A stretch of DNA of 64,000 nt, from the NCBI RefSeq assembly GCF_019145375.1, contig NZ_JAHSTX010000002.1, forward strand, positions 751,308 through 815,307. The letters run 5' to 3'. The notes under the pieces are model-generated. The model was given only the letters and a program-made list of their open reading frames with translations, was not told where the DNA came from and searched no databases. Every line of letters begins with the position of its first letter. Position 1 is the first letter of the stretch. The position numbers and the translations under genes were made by a program. The DNA comes from Pseudomonas triticicola (lineage in GTDB: Bacteria > Pseudomonadota > Gammaproteobacteria > Pseudomonadales > Pseudomonadaceae). Below, one piece after another: positions 1-7,595 of the stretch.

Positions 1-32
1 AGACGGCGGGCGAGGGGGGACAGATCAATCAT
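1..32 (-). CDS. cmoB: CmoB, tRNA U34 carboxymethyltransferase (first 10 codons only)
   Basis: Only the start lies in the window. Reading leftwards from an ATG at 30-32, the codons give [10 protein letters not shown], which matches my memory of the Pseudomonas CmoB N-terminus. The ATG overlaps the cmoA stop in an ATGA arrangement, so the two are translationally coupled. CmoB transfers the carboxymethyl group from carboxy-SAM to 5-hydroxyuridine at tRNA position 34. The identification rests on ten residues plus the conserved cmoA-cmoB gene order. Confidence 0.75.
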   Translation of the reverse strand, partial: MIDLSPLARR

Positions 33-772
33 GGCAAGGCAATCAACGAGGCAAAGTTAAGACACTGGAACCACGGCACGACTTTCGAGAACCCGGCGGC
101 CAGCAGGCGTTCGCGGTGTTCTTCGAGGCTGTCGGGCTTCATGACGTTTTCGATGGCGCTGCGCTTCTGGGCGATTTCCAGTTCGCTGTAGCCGTTGGCG
201 CGTTTGAACGCCACGTGCAGATCGGTGAGCAGCGCATGCTCTTCGGCATCGTTGAAGCGCAGCTTCTCCGAGAGAATCAGCGCGCCGCCGGGCAACAACG
301 ATTGGCGAATGCGTGAGAGCAACGCGGTGCGCTGGTCCGGGGCGATGAATTGCAGGGTGAAGTTCAGCGCCACCACCGACGCGGGCTGAAACTCCAGCGC
401 GAGGATATCGCCCTCGATCACCTCGACCGGCAGCAGTTCCTGGAACATTGAATCCTGACCGTTGAGGTATTCGCGACAGCGCTCGACCATCGCCGCCGAA
501 TTATCCACAGCGATGACCCGGCAGCCGTCGGTGCGCACATGACGGCGCAGGGCTTGAGTGACTGCGCCGAGCGACGAACCGAGGTCGTAGAGCACGCTGT
601 TCGGCTGGGCGAACTGCGCCGCGAGCACGCCGAGGTTTTCGACGATGGTCGGGTAACCCGGCACCGAGCGCTTGATCATGTCCGGGAACACCCGCACCAC
701 GTCTTCATTGAAGGCGAAGTCAGGCACCTGGGCCAAAGGCTGGGCGAATAGGCGATCGGGTTCTTTGCTCAC
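29..772 (-). CDS. cmoA: CmoA, carboxy-S-adenosyl-L-methionine synthase
   Basis: Cytoplasmic enzyme that makes carboxy-SAM from SAM and prephenate, used by CmoB to build the wobble base cmo5U34 in tRNA. The protein is 247 residues from a GTG at 770-772. This start was chosen because the family N-terminus ([10 protein letters not shown]) begins directly after it, while the longer open frame runs back into a REP sequence at 891-960. The SAM-binding motif I is Y-D-L-G-S-S-L-G at residues 62-69, and the substrate-loop region F-P-D-M-I-x-R-S-V-P-G-Y is at about 29-40. The length equals the usual family length. It overlaps cmoB by 4 bases. No strong Shine-Dalgarno sequence is seen. Confidence 0.95.
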   Translation of the reverse strand: MSKEPDRLFAQPLAQVPDFAFNEDVVRVFPDMIKRSVPGYPTIVENLGVLAAQFAQPNSVLYDLGSSLGAVTQALRRHVRTDGCRVIAVDNSAAMVERCREYLNGQDSMFQELLPVEVIEGDILALEFQPASVVALNFTLQFIAPDQRTALLSRIRQSLLPGGALILSEKLRFNDAEEHALLTDLHVAFKRANGYSELEIAQKRSAIENVMKPDSLEEHRERLLAAGFSKVVPWFQCLNFASLIALP

Positions 773-890
773 GGCGGCGTCCGGCGGTGTCGGTGGAAAA
801 GGCCGGCATTTTAGCCAAAGTGGCGCGGGGATGCTTGGGTTGTCTGATAAAGCACAGTACGGGCGGGTAATCTTCGCCGTCAGAGATATG

Positions 891-960
891 GCTTTCGCGA
901 GCAGGCTCGCTCCCACAGGGGGGCGTGGTGTCCTGTGGGAGCGAGCCTGCTCGCGAAGAA
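891..960. repeat. REP family A, inverted pair (REPIN)
   Basis: Two copies of the REP core GCGAGCCTGCTCGCG in opposite orientation (about 891-919 and 932-958), each with a GTGGGA head, separated by about 12 bases. It lies between the convergent-side ends of the inhibitor gene and the cmoA start region. This is the tightest of the family A pairs in the window. Confidence 0.9.
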
Positions 961-980
961 GCCAGCGCCGTTTCCCGCAG

Positions 981-1373
981 TCAGTTCACGGAAATGGCGC
1001 AGTCAAAGGTTTCCACTGGCAGCACTTCCGGAGCCCACGGTTGTTGCGAGGTCAGGCGCAAGCGCCCGGTGCCCGCCGCGAAGGCCTGGAAGCGCCAGGT
1101 CGAAACCCCCGCTGCGCCCACTACGCCGGCATCCTCCGGATTGCTGTAAACCTCCGGGCTGAGCGCGCGCAACACGCCGCCAGCCGAATCCTGAATCGCC
1201 CAGCGGTAGCCAGTGGTCGGGTTGCTTGGCAGGCTGATGATCAGGTTTTGCCTGACGTTGAGCCCCACGGGGCATTCGCTTTGTTTTTCCACAGTCACGT
1301 TGTGTTTCGGTTGCGTGGCGCAGGCCGCCAGCAAGGAAAGGGCGAGGGGGACGAACAGGCGAGTGGGGGACAT
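981..1373 (-). CDS. Chagasin/ICP-type (I42) cysteine protease inhibitor lipoprotein
   Basis: The 130-residue protein has a lipoprotein signal with lipobox L-A-A-C (Cys18), so it is probably anchored on the periplasmic face. The mature part carries the inhibitor I42 signature N-P-T-T-G-Y-R-W at 51-58, and a Q-Q-P-W-A-P loop at 110-115 stands where chagasins have R-P-W. Chagasin-fold proteins block papain-family cysteine proteases by inserting three loops into the active-site cleft. The start is the ATG at 1371-1373, which gives a well-formed signal peptide; longer upstream reading runs into REP DNA. Its natural target here is unknown, and it may protect the periplasm from foreign proteases. 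Confidence 0.85.
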   Translation of the reverse strand: MSPTRLFVPLALSLLAACATQPKHNVTVEKQSECPVGLNVRQNLIISLPSNPTTGYRWAIQDSAGGVLRALSPEVYSNPEDAGVVGAAGVSTWRFQAFAAGTGRLRLTSQQPWAPEVLPVETFDCAISVN

Positions 1374-1469
1374 AAGGTCAGCAGCTCCGGCGGTTACGAC
1401 GAACGGCGAGCATAACTGAAGATGCGACAAAGTGTGACAGTCAGGGAGAGTGGTGTTGCGAGAGCTGGC

Positions 1470-1568
1470 GCCTTCGCGAGCAGGCTCGCTCCCACAATGA
1501 TCAGCAGTGTCGACAGTTTTTGTGTTCACTGCATCACCCTGCGGGACCGAGCCTGCTCGCGAAGGCGG
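1470..1568. repeat. REP family A, inverted pair (one arm diverged)
   Basis: The left arm (1470-1496) is a standard reverse REP. The right arm (about 1539-1568) reads GCGGGACCGAGCCTGCTCGCG, with changes in the head. The arms are about 42 bases apart. It lies between the inhibitor gene and the lon-tail relic. Confidence 0.85.
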
Positions 1569-1582
1569 CATTGCAATGATCA

Positions 1583-1642
1583 TCAGAAGAGAACCTTCGC
1601 CACGTCCGCAAGCTTCTTGACGAAATGTACGGTATCGCCTGT
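1583..1642 (-). pseudogene. Relic of a lon gene 3' end (last about 20 codons)
   Basis: On the minus strand the codons read T-G-D-T-V-H-F-V-K-K-L-A-D-V-A-K-V-L-F-stop. The intact Lon encoded just upstream ends E-G-I-T-V-H-F-A-K-R-F-A-D-V-A-K-V-L-F-stop. Most nucleotide differences between the two tails are silent third-position changes, so the relic comes from a distinct lon allele that evolved as coding DNA, not from a recent copy of the neighbour. It has no start or catalytic domains. It sits in the same frame, eight codons past the stop of the 334-residue gene. Confidence 0.8.
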
Positions 1643-1666
1643 CTCTGCTGATGAAGATAGCCTCAA

Positions 1667-2671
1667 TCAATCCTTGGCCAGGTAAATATCGAAATCGGCG
1701 TTGATGTTCAAGACCGAGCCGTTGGGTGTTATGGCTTTTACCAACAAGGCCTTCGCGTGGTAGCGACGTTCATCGGTAACTTCCAGTTCAAGCGTTGCTT
1801 CAAGTATGTCCAGGCTCCAATTTATATATCCATCGCCCACGTAACGCATTTCGCTATATTGCAACAGCGTAAATGGGCTGCCCACACTTGGATAGTGATA
1901 GGTTCCAGAAGTGATTTCTTTCTTCAAGTGAACTGAAAATGAGCGAGCATCACTGGTTATATAAGTGTTTGGGTAAACTTTTCCGCTTTGGGTGTTGAAG
2001 TTAATGTCTTCCAGAAAAAATGCATCAGTGTAGTTTAGGCTCGAAGAGTGAAATGGAGCTCTTGCAAATGACGTTTCGCCCGGTTCCATGGAAACAGGAA
2101 ACGTCGCGTTGAATTCTCCGGTCAGGTTTTGCAATCTTGTGCTTGCTGGACTTCCTTTCGACGGCATGCTGCTTGAAATTCTCGGACTGCTGTTGAAGGT
2201 TACTAGAACGTCAAAGCGTGACGTGATTTCCAGGTTTTCTCCGTTGATCAGCACTTCGAATCGGAGTTCACCAGAGTAACGGCGCCCGTCTTCAGTAATG
2301 CTCAGCTCAAGCTCAGCCTTGGTCGCCTTGTGCACCACGAAGTTGAAATTGGTGTCGGAGTTCTGAAATTCTCCATAGGTTACCTGGACCACTGAAGCGT
2401 CCTGCGGAAATACGTAGGTGCCAGATGCGATCTCTGATTTAAGCGTAATGCCTATGCTTCGATGGTCGCTGGTTGTCGTGGGTAATGGCTGGGTGCCCGA
2501 GTTGCTGTCAAAGTTCAGATACTCAAGGGATCTGGCCATTCGGTTGTGCACTGTCTGCGAATGATAGGGATAGCGTGCTTCGCCTGGATCGCCGGGTCTG
2601 GTGAATGAAGCTTCGAAGCGTCCGCAAAGGTTATGCATGAAGCAGGTATGAGGCGCGTTGTGATTGTTCAT
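1667..2671 (-). CDS. Unknown protein built of two copies of one domain
   Basis: I do not recognise the family. The 334-residue protein contains an internal duplication: residues 14-157 and 182-332 share N-L-x-G-x-F-x-A-x-F, P-G-E, P-x-H-S, L/I-N-F-x-x-x-S-G, T-S-D-x-R-S, E-I-x-S-G-T-Y and a closing R-R-Y...I-x-x-x-F-D pattern. The short alternating polar/hydrophobic runs suggest beta-sandwich domains. No signal peptide or membrane segment is seen. The ATG at 2669-2671 was preferred to an in-frame TTG at 2702 because a GTGAG sequence precedes it at suitable distance. The gene is visibly AT-richer than lon. It lies between the lon terminator and the relic of another lon tail, which suggests it arrived as cargo. 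Confidence 0.75.
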   Translation of the reverse strand: MNNHNAPHTCFMHNLCGRFEASFTRPGDPGEARYPYHSQTVHNRMARSLEYLNFDSNSGTQPLPTTTSDHRSIGITLKSEIASGTYVFPQDASVVQVTYGEFQNSDTNFNFVVHKATKAELELSITEDGRRYSGELRFEVLINGENLEITSRFDVLVTFNSSPRISSSMPSKGSPASTRLQNLTGEFNATFPVSMEPGETSFARAPFHSSSLNYTDAFFLEDINFNTQSGKVYPNTYITSDARSFSVHLKKEITSGTYHYPSVGSPFTLLQYSEMRYVGDGYINWSLDILEATLELEVTDERRYHAKALLVKAITPNGSVLNINADFDIYLAKD

Positions 2672-2723
2672 CAGGTACTCACGAGTAGAGGGCAAATAGA
2701 ACAATCAGTGTGGGTAGTGCGCA

Positions 2724-2755
2724 TGAAAAAAAGTACTGTCAGAGTTGACAGTACT
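2724..2755 (-). terminator. Rho-independent terminator after lon
   Basis: A perfect 10-bp stem, AGTACTGTCA / TGACAGTACT, with a GAGT loop (2732-2755) is followed on the minus strand by a run of T (complement of the A run at 2726-2731). It lies 86 bases past the lon stop and upstream of the 334-residue gene, so that gene probably has its own promoter. Confidence 0.8.
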
Positions 2756-2840
2756 TTAGATTCCTATGCTTGGATCTGACTGGTTTTAACAGCAGATTCA
2801 TATAAGCGCTGCGGTACGGCCCGCAGCACTTAAACTCGCG

Positions 2841-5255
2841 TTAGAACAAGACTTTCGCCACATCCGCAAACCGCTTGGCAAAGTGCACAGTAATCCCTTC
2901 CTTCAGGTAATCCGGCAATTCCTCAAAGTTACCCCGGTTCGGCTCCGGCAGAATCAATTCGAAAATCTTCTGCCGGCGCGCTGCGATCACCTTCTCGCGC
3001 ACGCCGCCGATCGGCAGCACATGCCCGGTCAGGGTCAGTTCGCCGGTCATCGCCACGCCTTTTTTCGGTGGCTGATTACGTGCGAGCGAGAGCAGGGCGC
3101 TGGCCATGGTTACGCCGGCGCTCGGGCCGTCCTTCGGTGTTGCGCCTTCCGGCACGTGCAGGTGGACGAAGGCTTCGTCGAAGAACTTCGCGTCGCCGCC
3201 AAACTGCTTGAGGTGCGAGCTGACGTAGCTGTAGGCGATTTCCGCCGATTCCTTCATCACATCGCCGAGTTGCCCAGTGAGCTTGAAGCCACGATTCAAG
3301 GTATGAATCCGCGTCGCTTCGATTGGCAAGGTCGCGCCGCCCATGCTGGTCCAGGCCAGACCAGTGATTACCCCGGTGCCGGAAAGCACTTGTTCATTGC
3401 GGAATACAGGATGGCCCAGCGAGGCTTCGAGGTCTTTCGGGCCGAGTTTGATCACCGCTTTCGGATCGTCGATCAGCTTCATCACCGCTTTGCGCACCAG
3501 TTTGCCCATCTGCTTTTCCAGCTGCCGCACGCCGGCTTCACGGGCATAGCCGTCGATCAGGGCTTTGAGCGCGGTGTCGCTGATGCTCAGGCTGCCTTTT
3601 GATACGCCGGCCTTTTCCAGCAGTTTCGGCCACAGGTGACGCTTGGCGATGGCGACTTTTTCTTCAGTGATGTAGCCCGACAGGCGAATCACTTCCATCC
3701 GGTCGAGCAACGGGCCGGGGATCGAATCCAGGGTGTTGGCGGTGCAGACGAAAAGGACTTTTGACAGATCCATGCGCAGGTCGAGGTAGTGGTCGAGGAA
3801 TTCGACGTTCTGCTCAGGATCGAGGGTTTCCAGCAGCGCCGAGGCCGGGTCGCCCTGATAGCTCTGGCCCATCTTGTCGATCTCGTCGAGCATGATCACC
3901 GGGTTCATCACTGCGACGTCTTTCAACGCCTGCACCAGTTTGCCCGGCTGCGCGCCAATGTAGGTGCGGCGGTGGCCCTTGATTTCCGCTTCGTCGCGCA
4001 TGCCGCCGACGCTGAAGCGGTAGAACGGCCGGCCGAGGGATTCGGCGATGGATTTGCCAACGCTGGTTTTACCCACGCCCGGCGGGCCGACCAGCAACAC
4101 GATCGAGCCGCTGATTTCGCCTTTGTACGCACCAACGGCGAGGAATTCGAGGATGCGATCCTTGATGTCGTCCAGACCGGCGTGATGCTTGTCGAGGATT
4201 TTGCGTGCGTGCTTGAGGTCGAGTTTGTCCTCGCCGTACACGCCCCACGGTACCGATGTTGCCCAGTCCAGATAATTACGCGTGACGGCGTATTCCGGCG
4301 AGCCGGTTTCGAGGATCGACAGTTTGTGGATTTCTTCCTCGAGGCGCTTCTGCACCTGGGCCGGCAGGGTTTTGCCTTCGAGACGCTGCTGGAACTGTTC
4401 GAGGTCGGCGCTGCGGTCGTCCTTGGTCAGGCCGAGTTCCTGCTGGATGACCTTGAGCTGTTCCTTGAGGAAGAACTCGCGCTGATGCTCGCCGATCTTG
4501 CGGTTAACCTCCGCCGAAATCTCTTTTTGCAAGCGCGCGACTTCGACTTCCTTGCGCAGCATCGGCAGGACTTTTTCCATGCGCTTGAGCATCGGCACGC
4601 AGTCGAGCACTTCTTGCAGCTCGGGACCGGTCGCCGAGGTCAGCGCGGCGGCAAAATCGGTCAGCGGCGACGGGTCGTTGGGGCTGAAGCGATTGAGGTA
4701 GTTCTTCAGCTCTTCGCTGTACAGCGGGTTGAGCGGCAGCAGCTCCTTGATCGCATTGATCAGCGCCATGCCGTAGGCCTTGACCTCGTCGGTCGGCTCG
4801 GTCGGCTGGTGCGGGTATTCGACTTCGACCAGGTACGGCGGGCGATGGTGCTTGAGCCAGGTCTTGATGCGCACTCGGCTCAGGCCCTGGGCGACGAATT
4901 GCAGTTTGCCGTTTTCGCGGCTGGCGTGGTGAACCTTGACCAGCGTGCCGTATTCGGGGAGGGCGCCGGTGTCGAAGTGGCGCGGGTCTTCCTGGGGCGT
5001 GTCCATGAAGAACAGGGCCAGGGAGTGGTGTTCGGATTTGCTGACCAGTTCGAGGGTTTCGGCCCACGGCTCTTCATTGACGATGACCGGCAGGACCTGG
5101 GCCGGGAAGAACGGACGGTTGTGGATCGGAATGATGTAGACCTTGTCCGGCAGGTTTTGCCCGGGCAGCGCCAGGCCGGTGCCGGAGGAGGTGTGTTCGA
5201 TGTGGTCGTTTTCGTAATCGTCGTGGTTGTCCGGGCGATCTTGCTGGTCGGTCAT
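2841..5255 (-). CDS. lon: Lon ATP-dependent serine protease
   Basis: Cytoplasmic AAA+ protease that degrades misfolded and regulatory proteins. The protein has 804 residues, the family length. An N-terminal substrate domain spans about 35-235, followed by a coiled-coil stretch to about 310. Walker A is G-P-P-G-V-G-K-T at 390-397 and Walker B is V-I-M-L-D-E-I-D at 453-460. In the C-terminal protease domain the Ser of K-D-G-P-S-A-G (Ser712) and the Lys of G-V-R-E-K (Lys755) form the catalytic dyad. The start ATG at 5253-5255 has AGGTG just upstream. The gene is not next to clpX, so it is probably the second Lon of Pseudomonas. A sigma-32 type promoter precedes it and a terminator follows it. 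Confidence 0.95.
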   Translation of the reverse strand: MTDQQDRPDNHDDYENDHIEHTSSGTGLALPGQNLPDKVYIIPIHNRPFFPAQVLPVIVNEEPWAETLELVSKSEHHSLALFFMDTPQEDPRHFDTGALPEYGTLVKVHHASRENGKLQFVAQGLSRVRIKTWLKHHRPPYLVEVEYPHQPTEPTDEVKAYGMALINAIKELLPLNPLYSEELKNYLNRFSPNDPSPLTDFAAALTSATGPELQEVLDCVPMLKRMEKVLPMLRKEVEVARLQKEISAEVNRKIGEHQREFFLKEQLKVIQQELGLTKDDRSADLEQFQQRLEGKTLPAQVQKRLEEEIHKLSILETGSPEYAVTRNYLDWATSVPWGVYGEDKLDLKHARKILDKHHAGLDDIKDRILEFLAVGAYKGEISGSIVLLVGPPGVGKTSVGKSIAESLGRPFYRFSVGGMRDEAEIKGHRRTYIGAQPGKLVQALKDVAVMNPVIMLDEIDKMGQSYQGDPASALLETLDPEQNVEFLDHYLDLRMDLSKVLFVCTANTLDSIPGPLLDRMEVIRLSGYITEEKVAIAKRHLWPKLLEKAGVSKGSLSISDTALKALIDGYAREAGVRQLEKQMGKLVRKAVMKLIDDPKAVIKLGPKDLEASLGHPVFRNEQVLSGTGVITGLAWTSMGGATLPIEATRIHTLNRGFKLTGQLGDVMKESAEIAYSYVSSHLKQFGGDAKFFDEAFVHLHVPEGATPKDGPSAGVTMASALLSLARNQPPKKGVAMTGELTLTGHVLPIGGVREKVIAARRQKIFELILPEPNRGNFEELPDYLKEGITVHFAKRFADVAKVLF

Positions 5256-5285
5256 GGGGCACCTGCGCAATGGGGTATGGGGTCT

Positions 5286-5314
5286 TAGATGGGGCAGGGG
5301 TGGGGGGGTTTCAA
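5286..5314 (-). promoter_or_regulatory. Sigma-32 (heat-shock) promoter of lon
   Basis: On the minus strand, TTGAAA (5309-5314) and CCCCATCTA (5286-5294) are separated by 14 bases. The E. coli sigma-32 consensus as I recall it is CTTGAAA, 13-15 bases, CCCCATNTA. Transcription would start about 25 bases before the lon ATG. Heat-shock control of lon is established in other gammaproteobacteria; the site itself is read directly from sequence. Confidence 0.75.
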
Positions 5315-5503
5315 TGGGGCGGGTGTGTTTCTGCGTGTGTGTTCAGGTTTGCAAAGTTTTTGACCTTGTTAACCTTGGCGGCCTTTGGGCGGTGGCGAGA
5401 TCCTTTAGGTCGGCACGGGTGCCTATTGAAATCTAACAATGTCTGCGCACAAATAGCAAAAAGCGCTAGTCTTGGTTAGCTTTAACTATTAAATGGAGTT
5501 TTG

Positions 5504-6673
5504 ATGGATCCCTATCGTAATCCGTTCGCCCCCGGGGCTGGTTTTCCACCACCGGAGCTCGCTGGCCGAGACTCTTTTCTCGAAATGGCTCGGATTTCCT
5601 GCGGCCGAGCAGTGAGGGGCAAACCTGCACGGTCGCTGATGCTCCTTGGCCTTCGTGGAGTGGGCAAGACGGTACTCCTGAATGAGATCGGCAATATCGC
5701 CAGACAAGAGGGGATGCTCGTTTCCCAGCTCGAAGCTCCGGAGAAAAATACACTTTCCACTCTTCTTTACCCTGAACTGCGACGCGTAATGCGTTCACTT
5801 TCGGGATTCGAAGGAGCAAAGCACATTGCCACCCGGGGTATGAGCGCCCTGCGCAATTTTGCCTCGATATTCAAAATCGATATCGGTGGCGTTGAGGTGG
5901 GCGTTGAGGGTGCTGAACCTGGGCTTGCTGATAGCGGCGATCTGCAACATGATCTTCCAGACCTGTTCGGTGTGATTGGCGAGGGCGCTAAAGCCGCTGG
6001 CAAGGGATGGGTGCTGCTCATCGACGAGGTTCAGTACCTCTCGGAAGGCGATCTGTCGGCACTTATCGTTGCGATGCATCGAATGGCCCAGCGCGGGTTG
6101 CCTGTGGTTTTGGTTGGGGCAGGACTACCACAGGTTGCCAAATTGGCTGGTGAGGCGAAGTCCTATGCAGAGCGACTTTTCCTCTACCCGCCTGTAGGCG
6201 CGCTGGACGAAGAAGCAGCAAAACTTGCTGTTCGAAAACCCGTCGAGGAGGAGGAGCAGACGATCGAAGACGCTGCCCTCCAAGCGATTGTCGCGCGAAC
6301 GAGGGGCTATCCGTTTTTTCTGCAGGAATGGGGTTCAACTTCATGGGATGTTGCTGCCGGCCCCATGATCACGCTCGCTGATGTCGAACGCGCTTATCCA
6401 GAGACTATCGCCGGACTCGATGCCGGCTTCTTCAAGGTTCGTTATGACCGGCTTACCAAAGCCGAGATCCAGTTTGTGATGGCGATGGCCACCCTTGGTG
6501 ATGGGCCCTATCCTATGGCAGGTATCGCCAAGGTGATGGAGCGTGATCAATCATCGTTAGGCCCGGCCCGGGCCAATATCATTTCCAAAGGTATGATCTA
6601 CAGCACCGACCATGGTTACCTTGATTTCACCGTTCCTCTTTTCGCGGAATACCTTCGCCGTCGTGGCGAATGA
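5504..6673 (+). CDS. AAA ATPase (AAA_16/ORC-like), unknown role
   Basis: 389-residue P-loop ATPase. Walker A is G-L-R-G-V-G-K-T at 49-56 and Walker B is V-L-L-I-D-E-V-Q at 170-177, typical of ORC/Cdc6-like or STAND-type AAA ATPases that switch on nucleotide binding. The C-terminal 100 residues look like a winged-helix domain. The ATG at 5504 is preceded by GGAG at a good distance; a TTG one codon earlier is ignored. It stands alone, divergent from lon, and is AT-richer than the flanking core genes, so it may be acquired. Without a partner gene no function can be assigned; a role in transcription control or defence is only a guess. Confidence 0.8.
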   Translation: MDPYRNPFAPGAGFPPPELAGRDSFLEMARISCGRAVRGKPARSLMLLGLRGVGKTVLLNEIGNIARQEGMLVSQLEAPEKNTLSTLLYPELRRVMRSLSGFEGAKHIATRGMSALRNFASIFKIDIGGVEVGVEGAEPGLADSGDLQHDLPDLFGVIGEGAKAAGKGWVLLIDEVQYLSEGDLSALIVAMHRMAQRGLPVVLVGAGLPQVAKLAGEAKSYAERLFLYPPVGALDEEAAKLAVRKPVEEEEQTIEDAALQAIVARTRGYPFFLQEWGSTSWDVAAGPMITLADVERAYPETIAGLDAGFFKVRYDRLTKAEIQFVMAMATLGDGPYPMAGIAKVMERDQSSLGPARANIISKGMIYSTDHGYLDFTVPLFAEYLRRRGE

Positions 6674-6789
6674 AAATCAGTGGTAGCGCCTTATGTAGTC
6701 AGCCGCCGAATTCTTTCCGAAAGTTCTGCCCCGCTTACCTGCCGGTACGCATGGATCAAGAGCATGGGCAGTACTCGATCTTGCGCTCA

Positions 6790-6866
6790 TTGTGGAGCTG
6801 CCGAAGGCTGCGATCTTTTGATTTTGATTTTGTGTGGAAGCGAGCCTGCTCGCGAAGGCGGCCTGA
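6790..6866 (+). repeat. Mosaic of two REP-type sequences
   Basis: GGAGCTGCCGAAGGCTGCG-ATCTTTTGAT (6793-6822) is a second common Pseudomonas REP type. It runs directly into a single family A REP (TGTGGAAGCGAGCCTGCTCG, 6834-6853) with an altered head and no inverted partner. It is the only unpaired family A copy in the window. Confidence 0.7.
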
Positions 6867-7021
6867 ATTTGACTAGGTTCCTGGAGTGAATGAAGGTTCC
6901 GAAGAATCCGCCGAATTCTGCGATCTTTTGATCCTGGTTCAAAAGCCAGATCGAAACATCGCGCCTTCGCATCGCTAGGCTATAACGCATCCCCTCATTT
7001 AATTCTATTTGTTATAGCTGC

Positions 7022-7037
7022 CTGTCAGATATGACAG
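7022..7037. promoter_or_regulatory. Inverted repeat CTGTCA-N4-TGACAG
   Basis: A perfect 6-bp inverted repeat with a GATA centre and no T run on either strand, so it is not a terminator. The same CTGTCA-N4-TGACAG core forms the inner part of the lon terminator stem (2736-2751). It could be an operator; the binding protein is unknown. Confidence 0.35.
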
Positions 7038-7101
7038 TTACGCGCTTATCGATTTTACAGCACGATTGTCCTTCCACTTCGCAATGCAGACGGAACGGAT
7101 T

Positions 7102-7266
7102 ATGAAAATCGAGAAGGTTAGAACTGCTAAAACGTCAAACACATTCACGGCCACAATTGAGAAGCGCGCGGATTTCGCCGCAAACAGTTTCAGCGTCTAT
7201 TTCGATGGCACGTATTACCACTGCTATCAATCAATACGCTCCGCTCGGAGTGTTCCTCGTGCCTGA
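7102..7266 (+). CDS. Small ORF, 54 residues, doubtful
   Basis: An open frame with ATG at 7102 encodes a basic, Tyr-rich peptide (M-K-I-E-K-V-R-T-A-K..., F-D-G-T-Y-Y-H-C-Y). It lies in AT-rich DNA downstream of an inverted repeat, and its end overlaps the 3' end of the opposing gene by 36 bases. It could be a truncated gene whose 3' part was lost. No family recognised and no clear ribosome site. Confidence 0.25.
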   Translation: MKIEKVRTAKTSNTFTATIEKRADFAANSFSVYFDGTYYHCYQSIRSARSVPRA

Positions 7267-7569
7267 GGTGTATTGGCAACTGACGATCCTTGACTCGCTG
7301 TATCGATACAAGGCGGCCAGTCTGGATTTTTCGCAAACATCCATGACCTGCTCAAATTGCTCGGCAGTTGCCTCGACGCGCCACTGTAGTGTTTGGCCTG
7401 TCTGACAATTGGATGCGCCAGGCGTGATGTTCATGGATTTCAATTCATTGAGCGCTGCACTGCAGTCTTTTGCCTGCTCTGCGTTATTGTCAGCCTGCGC
7501 AGGGATCCAGGCACTGAGTGCGAATATGGCAGCCAGCAGGGCGATACGCAGTTTCGAATAAAGGCTCAT
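7231..7569 (-). CDS. Small secreted protein, unknown
   Basis: 112 residues. A clear Sec signal peptide (M-S-L-Y-S-K-L-R-I-A-L-L-A-A-I-F...A-Q-A at about 1-26) is followed by an 86-residue mature part with four cysteines (D-C-S, N-C-Q, V-C-E, S-C-Q) that could form two disulfides. The ATG at 7567-7569 has GGGGA upstream. It follows the 151-residue unknown gene by 26 bases on the same strand, so the two probably form an operon. No family recognised. An antimicrobial, inhibitory or binding role would be possible, but nothing shows it. Confidence 0.65.
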   Translation of the reverse strand: MSLYSKLRIALLAAIFALSAWIPAQADNNAEQAKDCSAALNELKSMNITPGASNCQTGQTLQWRVEATAEQFEQVMDVCEKSRLAALYRYSESRIVSCQYTSGTRNTPSGAY

Positions 7570-7595
7570 ACAGAAGGTCCCCACAACCAGCGTTG

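Larger units (their letters stand above)
6674..7101. other. Intergenic region with REP fragments and an inverted repeat
   Basis: No supported gene. It contains a mosaic of two REP types at 6790-6866, a degenerate second copy of TGCGATCTTTTGAT near 6919, and the inverted repeat at 7022-7037. The region becomes AT-rich after 6990. Confidence 0.6.
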
